Positions 28,720-35,587 of a stretch of DNA of 58,543 nucleotides are shown one piece after another (positions within the stretch are counted from its first letter, which is position 1; each line of letters opens with the position of its first letter). Location: NCBI GenBank assembly GCA_028287895.1, contig JAQBOV010000025.1, forward strand, positions 1 to 58,543, in the 5' to 3' direction. The translations under genes were made by a program, and so were the position numbers. A model generated the notes under the pieces. The model did no database searches and was not told where the DNA came from. It worked only from the letters and a program-made list of their open reading frames with translations. Origin of the DNA: Mucilaginibacter sp. (GTDB lineage Bacteria > Bacteroidota > Bacteroidia > Sphingobacteriales > Sphingobacteriaceae).

Positions 28720-28764
28720 GTTAAGGAAAATTATCGCATTGTTTTATAGATATAGGAACATAAA

Positions 28765-28844
28765 CAGGTAGGTAAAAGGCATAATAATGGGATAAACGTC
28801 CTGTGTCCTACATGTTTATGCAGTTGACTACCCGCTTGTACTTA
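28765..28844. repeat. 80-bp repeat, copy A (most diverged)
   Basis: It shares AGGTAGGTA at its left end and TTTATGCAGTTG near position 50 with copies B and C, at the same 49-bp spacing; the centre is diverged. It lies 46 bp upstream of the sensor-kinase start, in its likely promoter region. Confidence 0.5.
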
Positions 28845-28995
28845 ATTGACCCGTATAAAAAAATCTATATCCATATAAATCAAAAAAAATTAAGGAAAAA
28901 TCGAGATCGAGTTGACTTTTCTTCGCTACTTGCGCCGCTGCACATTAGTTACCTGAAAAACATTTTAACAAGATTATTCAGCATATTGGCACCTA

Positions 28996-29075
28996 TAGGT
29001 AGGTAGCAGGCTATGACAGCCTATTCTCATCCCGTAATCTGCACATTTATGCTGTTGATTCGCTATTATACCTAT
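28996..29075. repeat. 80-bp repeat, copy B
   Basis: It aligns without gaps to copy C (29991-30070) at about 63 of 80 positions by hand count. The best conserved block is CTGCACATTTATGC followed by GTTG, and a left block AGGTAGCAG. The block has the form CTGCA-N6-TGC(A/T)G, an inverted repeat typical of an operator. Confidence 0.6.
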
Positions 29076-29400
29076 TTGCCTGTACCCACCTAAGGTATGT
29101 GCCCCCATTCTTATTATTTCGCCCCCCCCTTTAAAAAACAGGGAAATCCAGACAGAAAATAAAAGATTGGATTTAACCTAAACGAAATTAAAAAAGGGTT
29201 TCAGATCTGGGAAAAAGAGCAAAAGTGAAGCGCTTGACATTCCGATCGTATCTGACCCCCTTGGGACCGGAAGCGAACGGGCTTAAAATTAAGCTTTGTG
29301 ACCCCGCTTCCCCGGACGATTTCGAGCAGGTGTTATTTGACCTTTACGTAATAAATAATAGAACAAGAAGCTTTTTTCTTTAACAATTAAATTAAAAATC

Positions 29401-29890
29401 ATGAAAAAGTTAATCATTGCCTTCCTTCTATGTGGATTGATATTCATAGCAGGAACCAAAACTGCATCTGGTCAAGTTCAGCTGAAAGAGATTGTTATTT
29501 CCGGCACATCAGGTAAAACGGTAATAACAGAAAAGGTTTCAGATTCATTCGGCCAGTTATTTAAAGGCGCTGTTGCACCTGAATGGGTTCAGGCTAATAA
29601 AAATTTTATTGTAAACTTTATTCTGAACAACCAGAAAAATAAGGCCGAGTTTACAAGTGGCGGCCGGTTATTGTTTTTTTTTAGTTTATGGAAAAGAAAA
29701 GGAGATGCCTGCCAATCTGCGAACCATTGTGAAAAGTGCCTATTTCGATTATGGAATCAACTCCACCGTCAAAATAAAATTTGAAGGAAGAGTTTTCTGG
29801 ATTATTAATCTTGAAGATGCTAATCAGCTGGGAATGTTAAAGGTTGAGGATGGCGCTATGGATGTTATAAAGAAAACTAAAAAAGTTTGA
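29401..29890 (+). pseudogene. secreted protein of unknown function, frameshifted in a T9 run
   Basis: The first frame from the ATG at 29401 encodes a signal peptide (FIAGTKTASGQ) and about 85 residues of a small secreted protein (VNFILNNQKNKAEFTSGGRL), then runs into unrelated sequence. After the nine-T run at 29674-29682 the protein continues in another frame (LVYGKEKEMPANLRTIVKSA, then INLEDANQLGMLKVEDGAM) to the stop at 29890. With eight T the whole is one 162-aa protein. This is either a sequencing error or a real, possibly phase-variable, slippage site. The fold is not recognised with certainty; a PepSY-like periplasmic protein is possible. Confidence 0.7.
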
Positions 29891-29990
29891 GGGTATCGCT
29901 AGGAAATACTTTCATGCACTCATAAAAGGAATATAACTCTGCGGTTATAGAACAGTCATTAACATTCATACTTAGGTACAGACACATATC

Positions 29991-30070
29991 TATGTAGGTA
30001 GCAGACTTTTATAGCGCATTGTTATCCCATATCCTGCACATTTATGCAGTTGGTTTGCGATTATACATAT
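29991..30070. repeat. 80-bp repeat, copy C
   Basis: Located 37 bp before the start of the haloperoxidase-like gene. Contains the full inverted repeat CTGCA-CATTTA-TGCAG at 30034-30049. Aligns ungapped with copy B; offset 995 bp. Confidence 0.6.
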
Positions 30071-30107
30071 CTGATCTTTATGCAAAAATAAACTTAATAC
30101 ACTCAAA

Positions 30108-31526
30108 ATGAAAACTCAAACCACACCCAATGATTCCCGGAACGTTTTGACTGGAGGAGATAACTTTAATATAAAACGTCATTCATGTTTTATATTTAGC
30201 GGGAGGGCAATTTTTTTTACTCTATTTTATTTTGCTCTGCTGACAAGTTTTATCTCATGTAAAAAAGAAGGTTTCATTACTTCTTCGTCTACTCCGTCTG
30301 ATCTGAAAAATGCACATACCTACTCTTCTGAGATAATAAGAAAATGGACGGCGATGCAAATACGTTTGATGCGTGACGCCACCGGCATACCTAATGTGGC
30401 TTTTACCAGGTATTATGCCTATTCCGGCATAGCAGCTCTTGAAGCATTAACACCGGGACTTCCCAAAAGTGAGGCTTTGAGCGGAAAATGGAATGGATTA
30501 ACAGGATTGCCATTAGCAGACAAATCTAAATTTTATTATTGGCCTGCAAGTGTTAATACCGCTTTGGCCACCATAAACAGGGACATATTTACCGCAGCCA
30601 GCTCTGCTGATAAAGCCGCCATTGATTCTTTGGAGGCCGCTTTAAATAATATGTTCTTGTCCAACAACAATACTGAAGTTATAACCCGGTCGAATGCATT
30701 TGGACAATCTGTTGCAGTCGCCGTTTTTAATTGGTCAGAAACAGACGGATACAAAAGCGCAAGCAGTGCGTATACACCCCCGGCAGGACCGGGTCTATGG
30801 GTGCCAACACCAGCCGCATTTGGAAATGCCAGCACACCATATTGGGGCAACATCAGACCGACCGTTGAAGGCAGTATTATTAATACTCAACCGGGTGCGC
30901 CTATTTCTTATTCCGATGACCCATCCTCACCATTTTTCCATATGGCGAAACAAGTTTATGATGCTTCACAAAGTCTAACACAAGATCAAATAAATATGGC
31001 TTTATTCTGGAGAGATATTCCTGGTGTTACCGCAGCCGGTCATTGGCTAAGTATTTTGCAACAAGTATTGCAACAGACCAATGCCTCGATCGCAAAAGCA
31101 GCCCTCGCATACGCTGTAAGCGGTGTTTGTTTAAGTGATGCATGTATTAGCTGCTGGCAAACAAAGTATCATTATAACATGGTACGTCCCATAACCTATA
31201 TACGCGGTGTGATGGGCTTTACAACATGGAATTCAACGCTTGCTACTCCCGCGCATCCTGAATATTCTTCGGCCCACGCTGTTCTGTCTTCGGCCGCAGC
31301 TAATGCGTTTACTGCAATTTTTGGGAACATCAGCAGTTTTACAGATCATACTTATGATTATATGAGTTTTACTCCAAGGACATTCAGTTCATTTAAAGCC
31401 ATTGGCGAAGATGCCGGAAACTCCAGATTGTATGCAGGTATACATTATCAGCCTTCCATTGATACAGGATTGATACAAGGAAGAAAAGTAGCTGCCAATA
31501 TTTTAAAAAAATTGGATTTGCATTAG
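30108..31526 (+). CDS. vanadium-dependent haloperoxidase / PAP2-superfamily protein, probable lipoprotein
   Basis: A 472-aa protein. After an unusually long hydrophilic start there is a hydrophobic segment ending FISCKK that resembles a lipobox (Cys at about 51). The C-terminal domain has the PAP2/VHPO phosphate- or vanadate-binding signature: K-x6-RP in TKYHYNMVRPITYIR, then AHPEYSSAHAV (a variant of PSGH), and SRLYAGIHYQPSID with the catalytic His. It may be a surface haloperoxidase or acid phosphatase; sequence alone does not decide. Repeat copy C directly upstream links it with the two-component locus. Confidence 0.82.
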   Translation: MKTQTTPNDSRNVLTGGDNFNIKRHSCFIFSGRAIFFTLFYFALLTSFISCKKEGFITSSSTPSDLKNAHTYSSEIIRKWTAMQIRLMRDATGIPNVAFTRYYAYSGIAALEALTPGLPKSEALSGKWNGLTGLPLADKSKFYYWPASVNTALATINRDIFTAASSADKAAIDSLEAALNNMFLSNNNTEVITRSNAFGQSVAVAVFNWSETDGYKSASSAYTPPAGPGLWVPTPAAFGNASTPYWGNIRPTVEGSIINTQPGAPISYSDDPSSPFFHMAKQVYDASQSLTQDQINMALFWRDIPGVTAAGHWLSILQQVLQQTNASIAKAALAYAVSGVCLSDACISCWQTKYHYNMVRPITYIRGVMGFTTWNSTLATPAHPEYSSAHAVLSSAAANAFTAIFGNISSFTDHTYDYMSFTPRTFSSFKAIGEDAGNSRLYAGIHYQPSIDTGLIQGRKVAANILKKLDLH

Positions 31527-31562
31527 CGTATCAAATTAGTTGGCGGTAATTTAAATTTCCTT

Positions 31563-31596
31563 ATAATGCTGCTCACTGATAAGCGGGCAGCATTAT
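31563..31596 (+). terminator. terminator of the haloperoxidase-like gene
   Basis: ATAATGCTGC (31563-31572) pairs perfectly with GCAGCATTAT (31587-31596) around a 14-nt loop and is followed by TTT. It sits 37 bp after the stop codon. Confidence 0.6.
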
Positions 31597-31962
31597 TTAA
31601 AATAGAAATAGGTGAAAAAGGGAAATCAGATAGAAGAGGCAAGCAAAAGGTTAGGAATCGATTTTATTATGCTGATTAATAGTGTTTTTAAGAGATTTGA
31701 ATACCGGTATTTTTGTTAAATTTTTCGAATTTTTATGCGTTTTTTTATTATTAAGTAGTTTAGTATACTGTTATATAACTCTGATAGATGTTGATGACAT
31801 GCGGGAATTAGTCAGACCAATGCCGATCTATAATTAATCATACTTAATTGTTCTTTAATTTTGTTTGTCGTAGCTGCATTCCTTCAAATTGTTCTCCTTC
31901 AGGATGTTCTGATAGATACACCCTTCCATGTAAAAAAGACCTGAAATCTTTTTCAAAAAATA

Positions 31963-31993
31963 TTTGTAAGAGCAATTTAAAATCTTACTTTTG
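31963..31993 (+). promoter_or_regulatory. promoter of tRNA-Pro
   Basis: TTTG at 31963-31966, a 19-nt spacer, and TACTTTTG at 31986-31993, an exact match to the Bacteroidota promoter form. The tRNA begins 11 bp later. Confidence 0.65.
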
Positions 31994-32003
31994 CAACCCC
32001 AAT

Positions 32004-32077
32004 CGGGATGTAGCGTAGCCCGGTATCGCGCCACATTTGGGATGTGGAGGCCGCAGGTTCGAATCCTGCCATCCCGA
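32004..32077 (+). tRNA. tRNA-Pro (TGG)
   Basis: Acceptor stem CGGGATG (32004-32010) pairs with CATCCCG (32070-32076), discriminator A at 32077. The anticodon arm CCACA-TTTGGGA-TGTGG gives anticodon TGG. T arm GCAGG-TTCGAAT-CCTGC. CCA is not encoded. Its last 14 bases (32064-32077) plus the following C recur at 34627-34641, so this tRNA is the attachment site of the element to its right; the present 3' end was supplied by the element. Confidence 0.96.
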
Positions 32078-32078
32078 C
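32064..32078. repeat. attachment-site direct repeat, tRNA side
   Basis: TCCTGCCATCCCGAC, formed by the T-arm and acceptor 3' strand of tRNA-Pro plus one base. The identical 15 bp occurs at 34627-34641; the two copies bound the recombinase-VapBC segment. Confidence 0.85.
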
Positions 32079-32100
32079 GATACCAAAGTCAAAATGGAGT

Positions 32101-32135
32101 AAAAACCCGCAAATATCAAAAATTTGCGGGTTTTT
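32101..32135 (+). terminator. element-borne terminator for tRNA-Pro
   Basis: AAAAACCCGCAAAT (32101-32114) pairs with ATTTGCGGGTTTTT (32122-32135), loop ATCAAAA, followed by more T. It lies just inside the left boundary, so the element brings its own terminator for the tRNA it interrupts. Confidence 0.88.
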
Positions 32136-32179
32136 TGTTTTTTTCCAACCAAAGAAACCTATACAATATCAAACAAGTT

Positions 32180-32342
32180 GTGAGCAATTGCGTGAGTGAT
32201 TTTAGTTTATTAAATTCGCTCACCGAATACGATATAAATTATTGATTATCAAATATTTATATCGTTTATTTTGATGTTTTTTGATGCGTTTTAACCTCTC
32301 TATATGTGAGCAAAATTCGTCATCTGCATCAATGATTATCAA
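32180..32342. repeat. repeats upstream of the recombinase (candidate arm-type or control sites)
   Basis: Three repeat pairs lie here: a 10-bp inverted repeat CGATATAAAT (32230-32239) / ATTTATATCG (32255-32264); GTGAGCAA at 32180-32187 and 32306-32313; and GATTATCAA at 32244-32252 and 32334-32342. Their position between the attachment site and the recombinase start fits arm-type binding sites or autoregulation. Confidence 0.4.
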
Positions 32343-32363
32343 GTTAACATAAAATAGATTGAT

Positions 32364-33593
32364 ATGAGGAGCAGCAACACATTTGGAATTCAGTTTGTAA
32401 TCAGGTTACCTAAACAGCAAAAAACAGATCAGGCAACGGTATTTGCACGCATTTCCGTTAACGGCAGCAGGAGGGAAATATCTTTAAAGAAGAAGGTGGA
32501 CCCCCAAAATTGGGATAATGCGAGAGGAAAGGCGCGTGGGACCAAAGACGAAATACGAAAGCTTAACGAACACATTGAGCGAATCCGTACACTAATAGCG
32601 GACGGTTATCATCAATTGGTACAGCAAAAGAAAATTGTTACTGTGGATGCGGTTAAATCCTTGTTCCTGGGTGATGATCAGGACGAGATCACATTGATCA
32701 AACTCGGAGAATACCATAATGCAGAAATGAAAAATAAACTGGCAGATGGTACGATGAAAAACTATTATACTACTCAAAGGTATATTGCAACTTTTTTAAA
32801 GAAAAAATACAATGCGGCAGATATACGACTGTCAGAACTGAACTACAAGTTTATCCTTGACTTTGAAAATTACCTGAAGAACCATCAGCCCAAAGATCAT
32901 CAGAAGCCATTAAACAACAACGGTATCATGAAGCACATGGAACGACTATGCAAAATGGTTAACCTGGCTATTACATTAGACTGGTTAATAAAGGATCCTT
33001 TTGCAAAATACAAATTACATTTCGATAAGGTCGAACGGTTTTTCCTGACTAAAGATGAATTAGCCACAATAGAAAAGAAAAATTTCACAATTGAGCGTTT
33101 ACGGCTCGTTAAAGATCTTTTTCTTTTCAGCTGCTATACGGGCTTGGCTTACATTGATACAATGAAGCTGACAGCCGGAAACATCGTTAAAGGCATAGAT
33201 GGCGAGAACTGGCTAATCACAAACAGGCAGAAAACAGACACCAGTGTTCGCATTCCTCTTTTACCTCAGGCCGAGCGACTGATAGGGAGATATAAAGATC
33301 ATCCCAAGGCCGTTAACTATGGAACATTATTCCCGGTGATCTCGAATCAAAAGATGAATGCTTATCTCAAAGAGATCGCGGATTTATGTAATATCGATAA
33401 GGCAATTACTTTTCATATTGCCCGGCATACATTTGCTACAACAGTAACATTAAGCAATGGCGTACCAATTGAATCAGTCAGCAAGATGCTTGGTCACACG
33501 ACTATTCGTACCACCCAGGTGTATGCCAAAGTGGTTGAACATAAACTAAGTGAGGATATGCAGAATCTAAAGAAGCGGATGGCTAATCAGTAA
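32364..33593 (+). CDS. tyrosine recombinase / integrase
   Basis: The 409-aa protein has the Bacteroidota integrase layout: an N-terminal arm-binding domain (about 1-95), a core-binding SAM-like domain (about 100-210) and a catalytic domain. Catalytic residues seen: HIARH with His351 and Arg354, LGHTTIRTTQVYAKV with His378 and nucleophile Tyr387. At the place of the first catalytic Arg the sequence is CYTGLAYIDTMKL, with Ala instead; this substitution is known from IntDOT-like Bacteroidota integrases. It faces away from the tRNA attachment site and should catalyse integration and excision of the surrounding element. Confidence 0.92.
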   Translation: MRSSNTFGIQFVIRLPKQQKTDQATVFARISVNGSRREISLKKKVDPQNWDNARGKARGTKDEIRKLNEHIERIRTLIADGYHQLVQQKKIVTVDAVKSLFLGDDQDEITLIKLGEYHNAEMKNKLADGTMKNYYTTQRYIATFLKKKYNAADIRLSELNYKFILDFENYLKNHQPKDHQKPLNNNGIMKHMERLCKMVNLAITLDWLIKDPFAKYKLHFDKVERFFLTKDELATIEKKNFTIERLRLVKDLFLFSCYTGLAYIDTMKLTAGNIVKGIDGENWLITNRQKTDTSVRIPLLPQAERLIGRYKDHPKAVNYGTLFPVISNQKMNAYLKEIADLCNIDKAITFHIARHTFATTVTLSNGVPIESVSKMLGHTTIRTTQVYAKVVEHKLSEDMQNLKKRMANQ

Positions 33594-33716
33594 TTATTTT
33601 GAATTTAACATAACAGTCCATTTGCGCCACTTAAGCAACAAGACCGGATAGCAGGAAAATTGTCAAGGGTGAGCACCATACCCATAAAACAATTCGCTAG
33701 TAAGAAGCAAGTTTGT

Positions 33717-33759
33717 GTTTTTGTTCCACAAAAACTCCCCCGATGCCTTCGGCTCGGGG
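33717..33759. terminator. two adjacent hairpins between recombinase and vapB
   Basis: GTTTTTGT-TCC-ACAAAAAC (33717-33735) is a perfect 8-bp hairpin. Right after it CCCCGATGCC-TTC-GGCTCGGGG (33738-33759) forms a GC-rich stem with one bulge. They may separate the recombinase and VapBC transcripts; the second resembles a dispersed GC palindrome. Confidence 0.45.
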
Positions 33760-33891
33760 CAAACTTGATTTTGCGCCTGTTAGTTGCAAAATTTATTATT
33801 CCAACTTAGCCGTTAGTCCGGCAAGGGAAGCAGCCTTTTCTTTGCTTGTTTACCTGTTTATCCGTAAATTAGCATCAATTATTTGGAATCT

Positions 33892-34104
33892 ATGGAAACA
33901 CTGACGATAAACGTACCCGATAAAAAAAGCACTTTGGTAAAACAGATACTAAAAGGCTTAGGTGTCACAATACAGGAGAAACATATTCTCGGCTCTGATT
34001 ACAAAGATAAAATAATGAAAGTCTCCACTTGGTCCGAAGATGATTTGAAGTCGTTTAATGATGCGAAAAATTCATTTGGTAGCTTGAAATCAGAGCAATG
34101 GTAA
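33892..34104 (+). CDS. VapB-type antitoxin
   Basis: A 70-aa protein starting METLTINVPDKKSTLVKQIL. A TTG nine bases upstream could extend it by three residues. The N-terminal strand plus helix resembles a ribbon-helix-helix or AbrB-like DNA-binding start; the C-terminal half (KVSTWSEDDLKSFNDAKNSF) would wrap the toxin. It overlaps the PIN-domain gene by 7 bp, the normal arrangement for VapBC pairs, and should both neutralise the toxin and repress the operon. Family assignment rests mainly on this context. Confidence 0.75.
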   Translation: METLTINVPDKKSTLVKQILKGLGVTIQEKHILGSDYKDKIMKVSTWSEDDLKSFNDAKNSFGSLKSEQW

Positions 34105-34469
34105 TTGATACCGGTATATTTATTGAACATTTAAGGGCAAAAGACAAGCTCAAAAGCACTCTATATAACTTGCCTTCAGATGTTGAATTTTTTATATCTT
34201 CTGTTACTTTGTATGAATTGTATATGGGAGCGACTACCCCCGAAAAGGAAAACGATATCAAATTAATTACAGAGGACTTGTCCATACTTCCTTTTAGCGA
34301 TTCTGTTGCAGTTGAGGCGGCCAGGATTTATCATCGGCTGCGATTAAGCAATAAGATGATTGAATTTAGGGATATCTTTATTTCGGCAACTTGTCTAGTC
34401 AACGATCTTCCCCTGGTTACACTTAATAGGAAACACTTTGATAGAATCAAGGGGTTAAAGATTATTTGA
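34098..34469 (+). CDS. VapC-type PIN-domain ribonuclease toxin
   Basis: The 123-aa PIN domain is complete: Asp4 in MVIDTGIFIEHL, Glu40 in SSVTLYELYMG, Asp92 in EFRDIFISATCL, and Asn110 with Asp115 in TLNRKHFDRIKG, forming the acidic Mg-binding site. VapC toxins cleave tRNA or rRNA at single sites and stop translation when the unstable antitoxin is lost. It is the last gene of the tRNA-Pro element, ending 158 bp before the right-hand repeat. Confidence 0.92.
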   Translation: MVIDTGIFIEHLRAKDKLKSTLYNLPSDVEFFISSVTLYELYMGATTPEKENDIKLITEDLSILPFSDSVAVEAARIYHRLRLSNKMIEFRDIFISATCLVNDLPLVTLNRKHFDRIKGLKII

Positions 34470-34626
34470 TGACGGAACGTATAACTCATTTTAGGGTATT
34501 GTTAAATGAAATAAATATTCATTAATTTGTATTTTTCATTGTTTCTAGGTGAGGAAAACAGTGAGTTGTTCTTAAGGCGAACAATCAATTTATTGATATA
34601 TAGATATTTGCGGCTGGGAATAATCG

Positions 34627-34641
34627 TCCTGCCATCCCGAC
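34627..34641. repeat. attachment-site direct repeat, distal copy
   Basis: TCCTGCCATCCCGAC, identical to 32064-32078. It is the displaced original 3' end of tRNA-Pro and marks the right boundary of the element. Confidence 0.85.
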
Positions 34642-34661
34642 TAAAGCGATACCAGCCAGTA

Positions 34662-34700
34662 TCAAAAAGCCTTTAAATCTTTGATTTAAAGGCTTTTTGA
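34662..34700. terminator. displaced original terminator of tRNA-Pro
   Basis: TCAAAAAGCCTTTAAATC (34662-34679) and its exact reverse complement (34683-34700) form an 18-bp stem with loop TTT, ending in a T-rich strand. It lies 20 bp past the distal repeat, where the terminator of the uninterrupted tRNA-Pro would have been. Confidence 0.75.
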
Positions 34701-34912
34701 TTTCAGCTTCTTTTAACTGCTCAGCATTTAGTTTAACGCCTAATGAACGGAAACCGATTTTTTCGGCAGCTTCACTTATGCCTAATACTGAAACGCCTTC
34801 TTTACTGATTTTGCGAAGCTGCGTAGCGTTTGCACTTTAAAATTGCGCCCGTAATGCTTGGCCATCACCGCAGGCAGATTGGGCCGCAGTCCATTTGGCC
34901 GGGTTGTTTGTA
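34701..34912 (-). pseudogene. decayed peptidase-C39 (bacteriocin-exporter N-terminal) fragment
   Basis: On the minus strand the sequence reads YKQPGQMDCGPICLR, then after a one-base shift MAKHYGRNFKVQTLRSFAK, and after another ISKEGVSVLGISEAAEKIG with FRSLGVKLNAEQLKEA. This is the start of a C39 double-glycine leader peptidase (catalytic Cys in DCGP), as found on bacteriocin/peptide ABC exporters. At least two frameshifts and the loss of the rest make it a relic. It belongs to the chromosome outside the element boundary. Confidence 0.75.
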
Positions 34913-34991
34913 ACATGTAAATTGCTTCAAAGTAATGAAATTAAGGACTATTTTAAGCAGGATATCAATACTATTCTAAGGCATAATTCTT

Positions 34992-35198
34992 TTACAATTT
35001 ACTTAGTATTTTTATCAAATCAGGATTGCTCGGTCTTGGCGCGTCCCAGCTGATAACACTGCCATCTTTACTCAGAATAATATACCGGGGTATGGAGATT
35101 TGCCCATTTTGATAAACAAGTTGCTTAATATCTGCTTTTAAACTGTTATTAGCCAAAATATGGTAGCCTGCTAATTGATTTTGGGTGATCAGACTCAA
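34992..35198 (-). pseudogene. C-terminal remnant of a TlpA-like thioredoxin-fold protein
   Basis: About 65 residues remain (NQLAGYHILANNSLKADIKQ, QISIPRYIILSKDGSVISWD, ending APRPSNPDLIKILSKL). This matches the last strands of periplasmic TlpA/AhpC-type thiol oxidoreductases, including the cis-Pro (IPRY). The N-terminal half with the CxxC site is missing and nearby sequence is shifted in frame. With the C39 fragment it suggests a former peptide-export or thiol-redox locus. Confidence 0.6.
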
Positions 35199-35500
35199 TC
35201 AGTCTATCGTCGCTAAGCTTAAGCGCCTCAATACCAGGCTGGTTTGACGATTGCCAGTTGCCGCTGGGCTGCCGGAACGCCTTTGCATCGCGCAGGGGAA
35301 CTCAATATGGTAGCTGCCGGCAACCCGGCCATTTGCAACACCTGTTTTTTACCTGGGCATAATCAAAGTTATCACCGAAAGTGTCTTTTAACGTATTTAC
35401 GACTACTTCGTCAGTAATGTCGTTCTTTTTAACGTCGGCGCCTACCAGAATGGCTTTTTTTTCGGTGCCCCAATTATGAAGATGCTATTTTCACATCTGT
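35199..35500. other. degenerate region, possible gene relics
   Basis: Minus-strand reading gives short protein-like runs such as KAILVGADVKKNDITDEVVV and NTLKDTFGDNFDYAQVKKQ near 35350-35460, broken by shifts. I cannot assign a family. No intact gene is present. Confidence 0.4.
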
Positions 35501-35518
35501 TACATTTCCGTTACATTT
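35499..35518 (+). promoter_or_regulatory. direct repeat GTTACATTT x2, 11 bp apart
   Basis: GTTACATTT at 35499-35507 and again at 35510-35518, one helical turn apart. They are centred about 67 bp before the predicted transcription start of the leader ORF, where an activator would bind. Confidence 0.45.
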
Positions 35519-35537
35519 AAAATATAATTCCTATAGA

Positions 35538-35569
35538 TTTAGTAGATTAATTTAAAAGTTATATTTTTG
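35538..35569 (+). promoter_or_regulatory. promoter of the leader-susCD-sulfatase operon
   Basis: TATTTTTG at 35562-35569 matches TAnnTTTG exactly. A weak -33 element TTTAG starts at 35538, about 20 nt away. Transcription would start near 35575, only about a dozen bases before the leader ATG at 35588. Confidence 0.55.
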
Positions 35570-35587
35570 TTCCATAAAACAAAGGCC

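Larger units (their letters stand above)
28720..29400. other. 680-bp divergent intergenic region with two 80-bp repeats
   Basis: The gap between the sensor kinase and the secreted-protein gene holds repeat copies A and B (listed separately), a C-rich run near 29123-29131, and short open stretches around 29200-29382 that I cannot assign. Its size is unusual for this window, where most gaps are under 250 bp. It likely contains the promoters of both divergent transcripts. Confidence 0.5.
31527..32003. other. 477-bp intergenic stretch before tRNA-Pro
   Basis: Apart from a terminator hairpin at 31563-31596 and the tRNA promoter at 31963-31993 this AT-rich stretch shows no gene I can support. It carries no repeat in common with other parts of the window. 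Confidence 0.5.
32079..34641. mobile_element. minimal integrative element in tRNA-Pro (recombinase + VapBC)
   Basis: About 2.56 kb bounded by a 15-bp direct repeat of the tRNA 3' end. Contents in order: a terminator hairpin for the tRNA, a control region with repeats, a tyrosine recombinase gene, two small hairpins, and a VapBC pair. There is no replication, mobilisation or excisionase gene that I can see. It could be a satellite that borrows transfer functions, or the shrunken remainder of a larger island. The toxin-antitoxin pair would penalise its loss. Boundaries are read directly from the repeat; mobility is inference. Confidence 0.8.

Noticed and set aside
28803..29006. 67-codon open frame in the intergenic region
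   Set aside because: It overlaps repeat copies A and B, has no recognisable domain and a composition typical of AT-rich noncoding DNA.
29123..29131. C-rich homopolymer before the secreted protein gene
   Set aside because: It is noncoding and too far from a promoter box to argue for phase-variable spacing.
29200..29382. Possible short coding remnant (reads ASPDDFEQVLFDLYV)
   Set aside because: Only a few dozen protein-like codons, interrupted by stops, and no family could be assigned.
31991..32245. 84-codon open frame covering tRNA-Pro
   Set aside because: It reads straight through the tRNA and its terminator, so it is a chance frame.
33713..33904. 63-codon open frame between recombinase and vapB
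   Set aside because: It runs through two hairpins and into vapB in another frame; product is Cys/Ser/Pro-rich with no family likeness.
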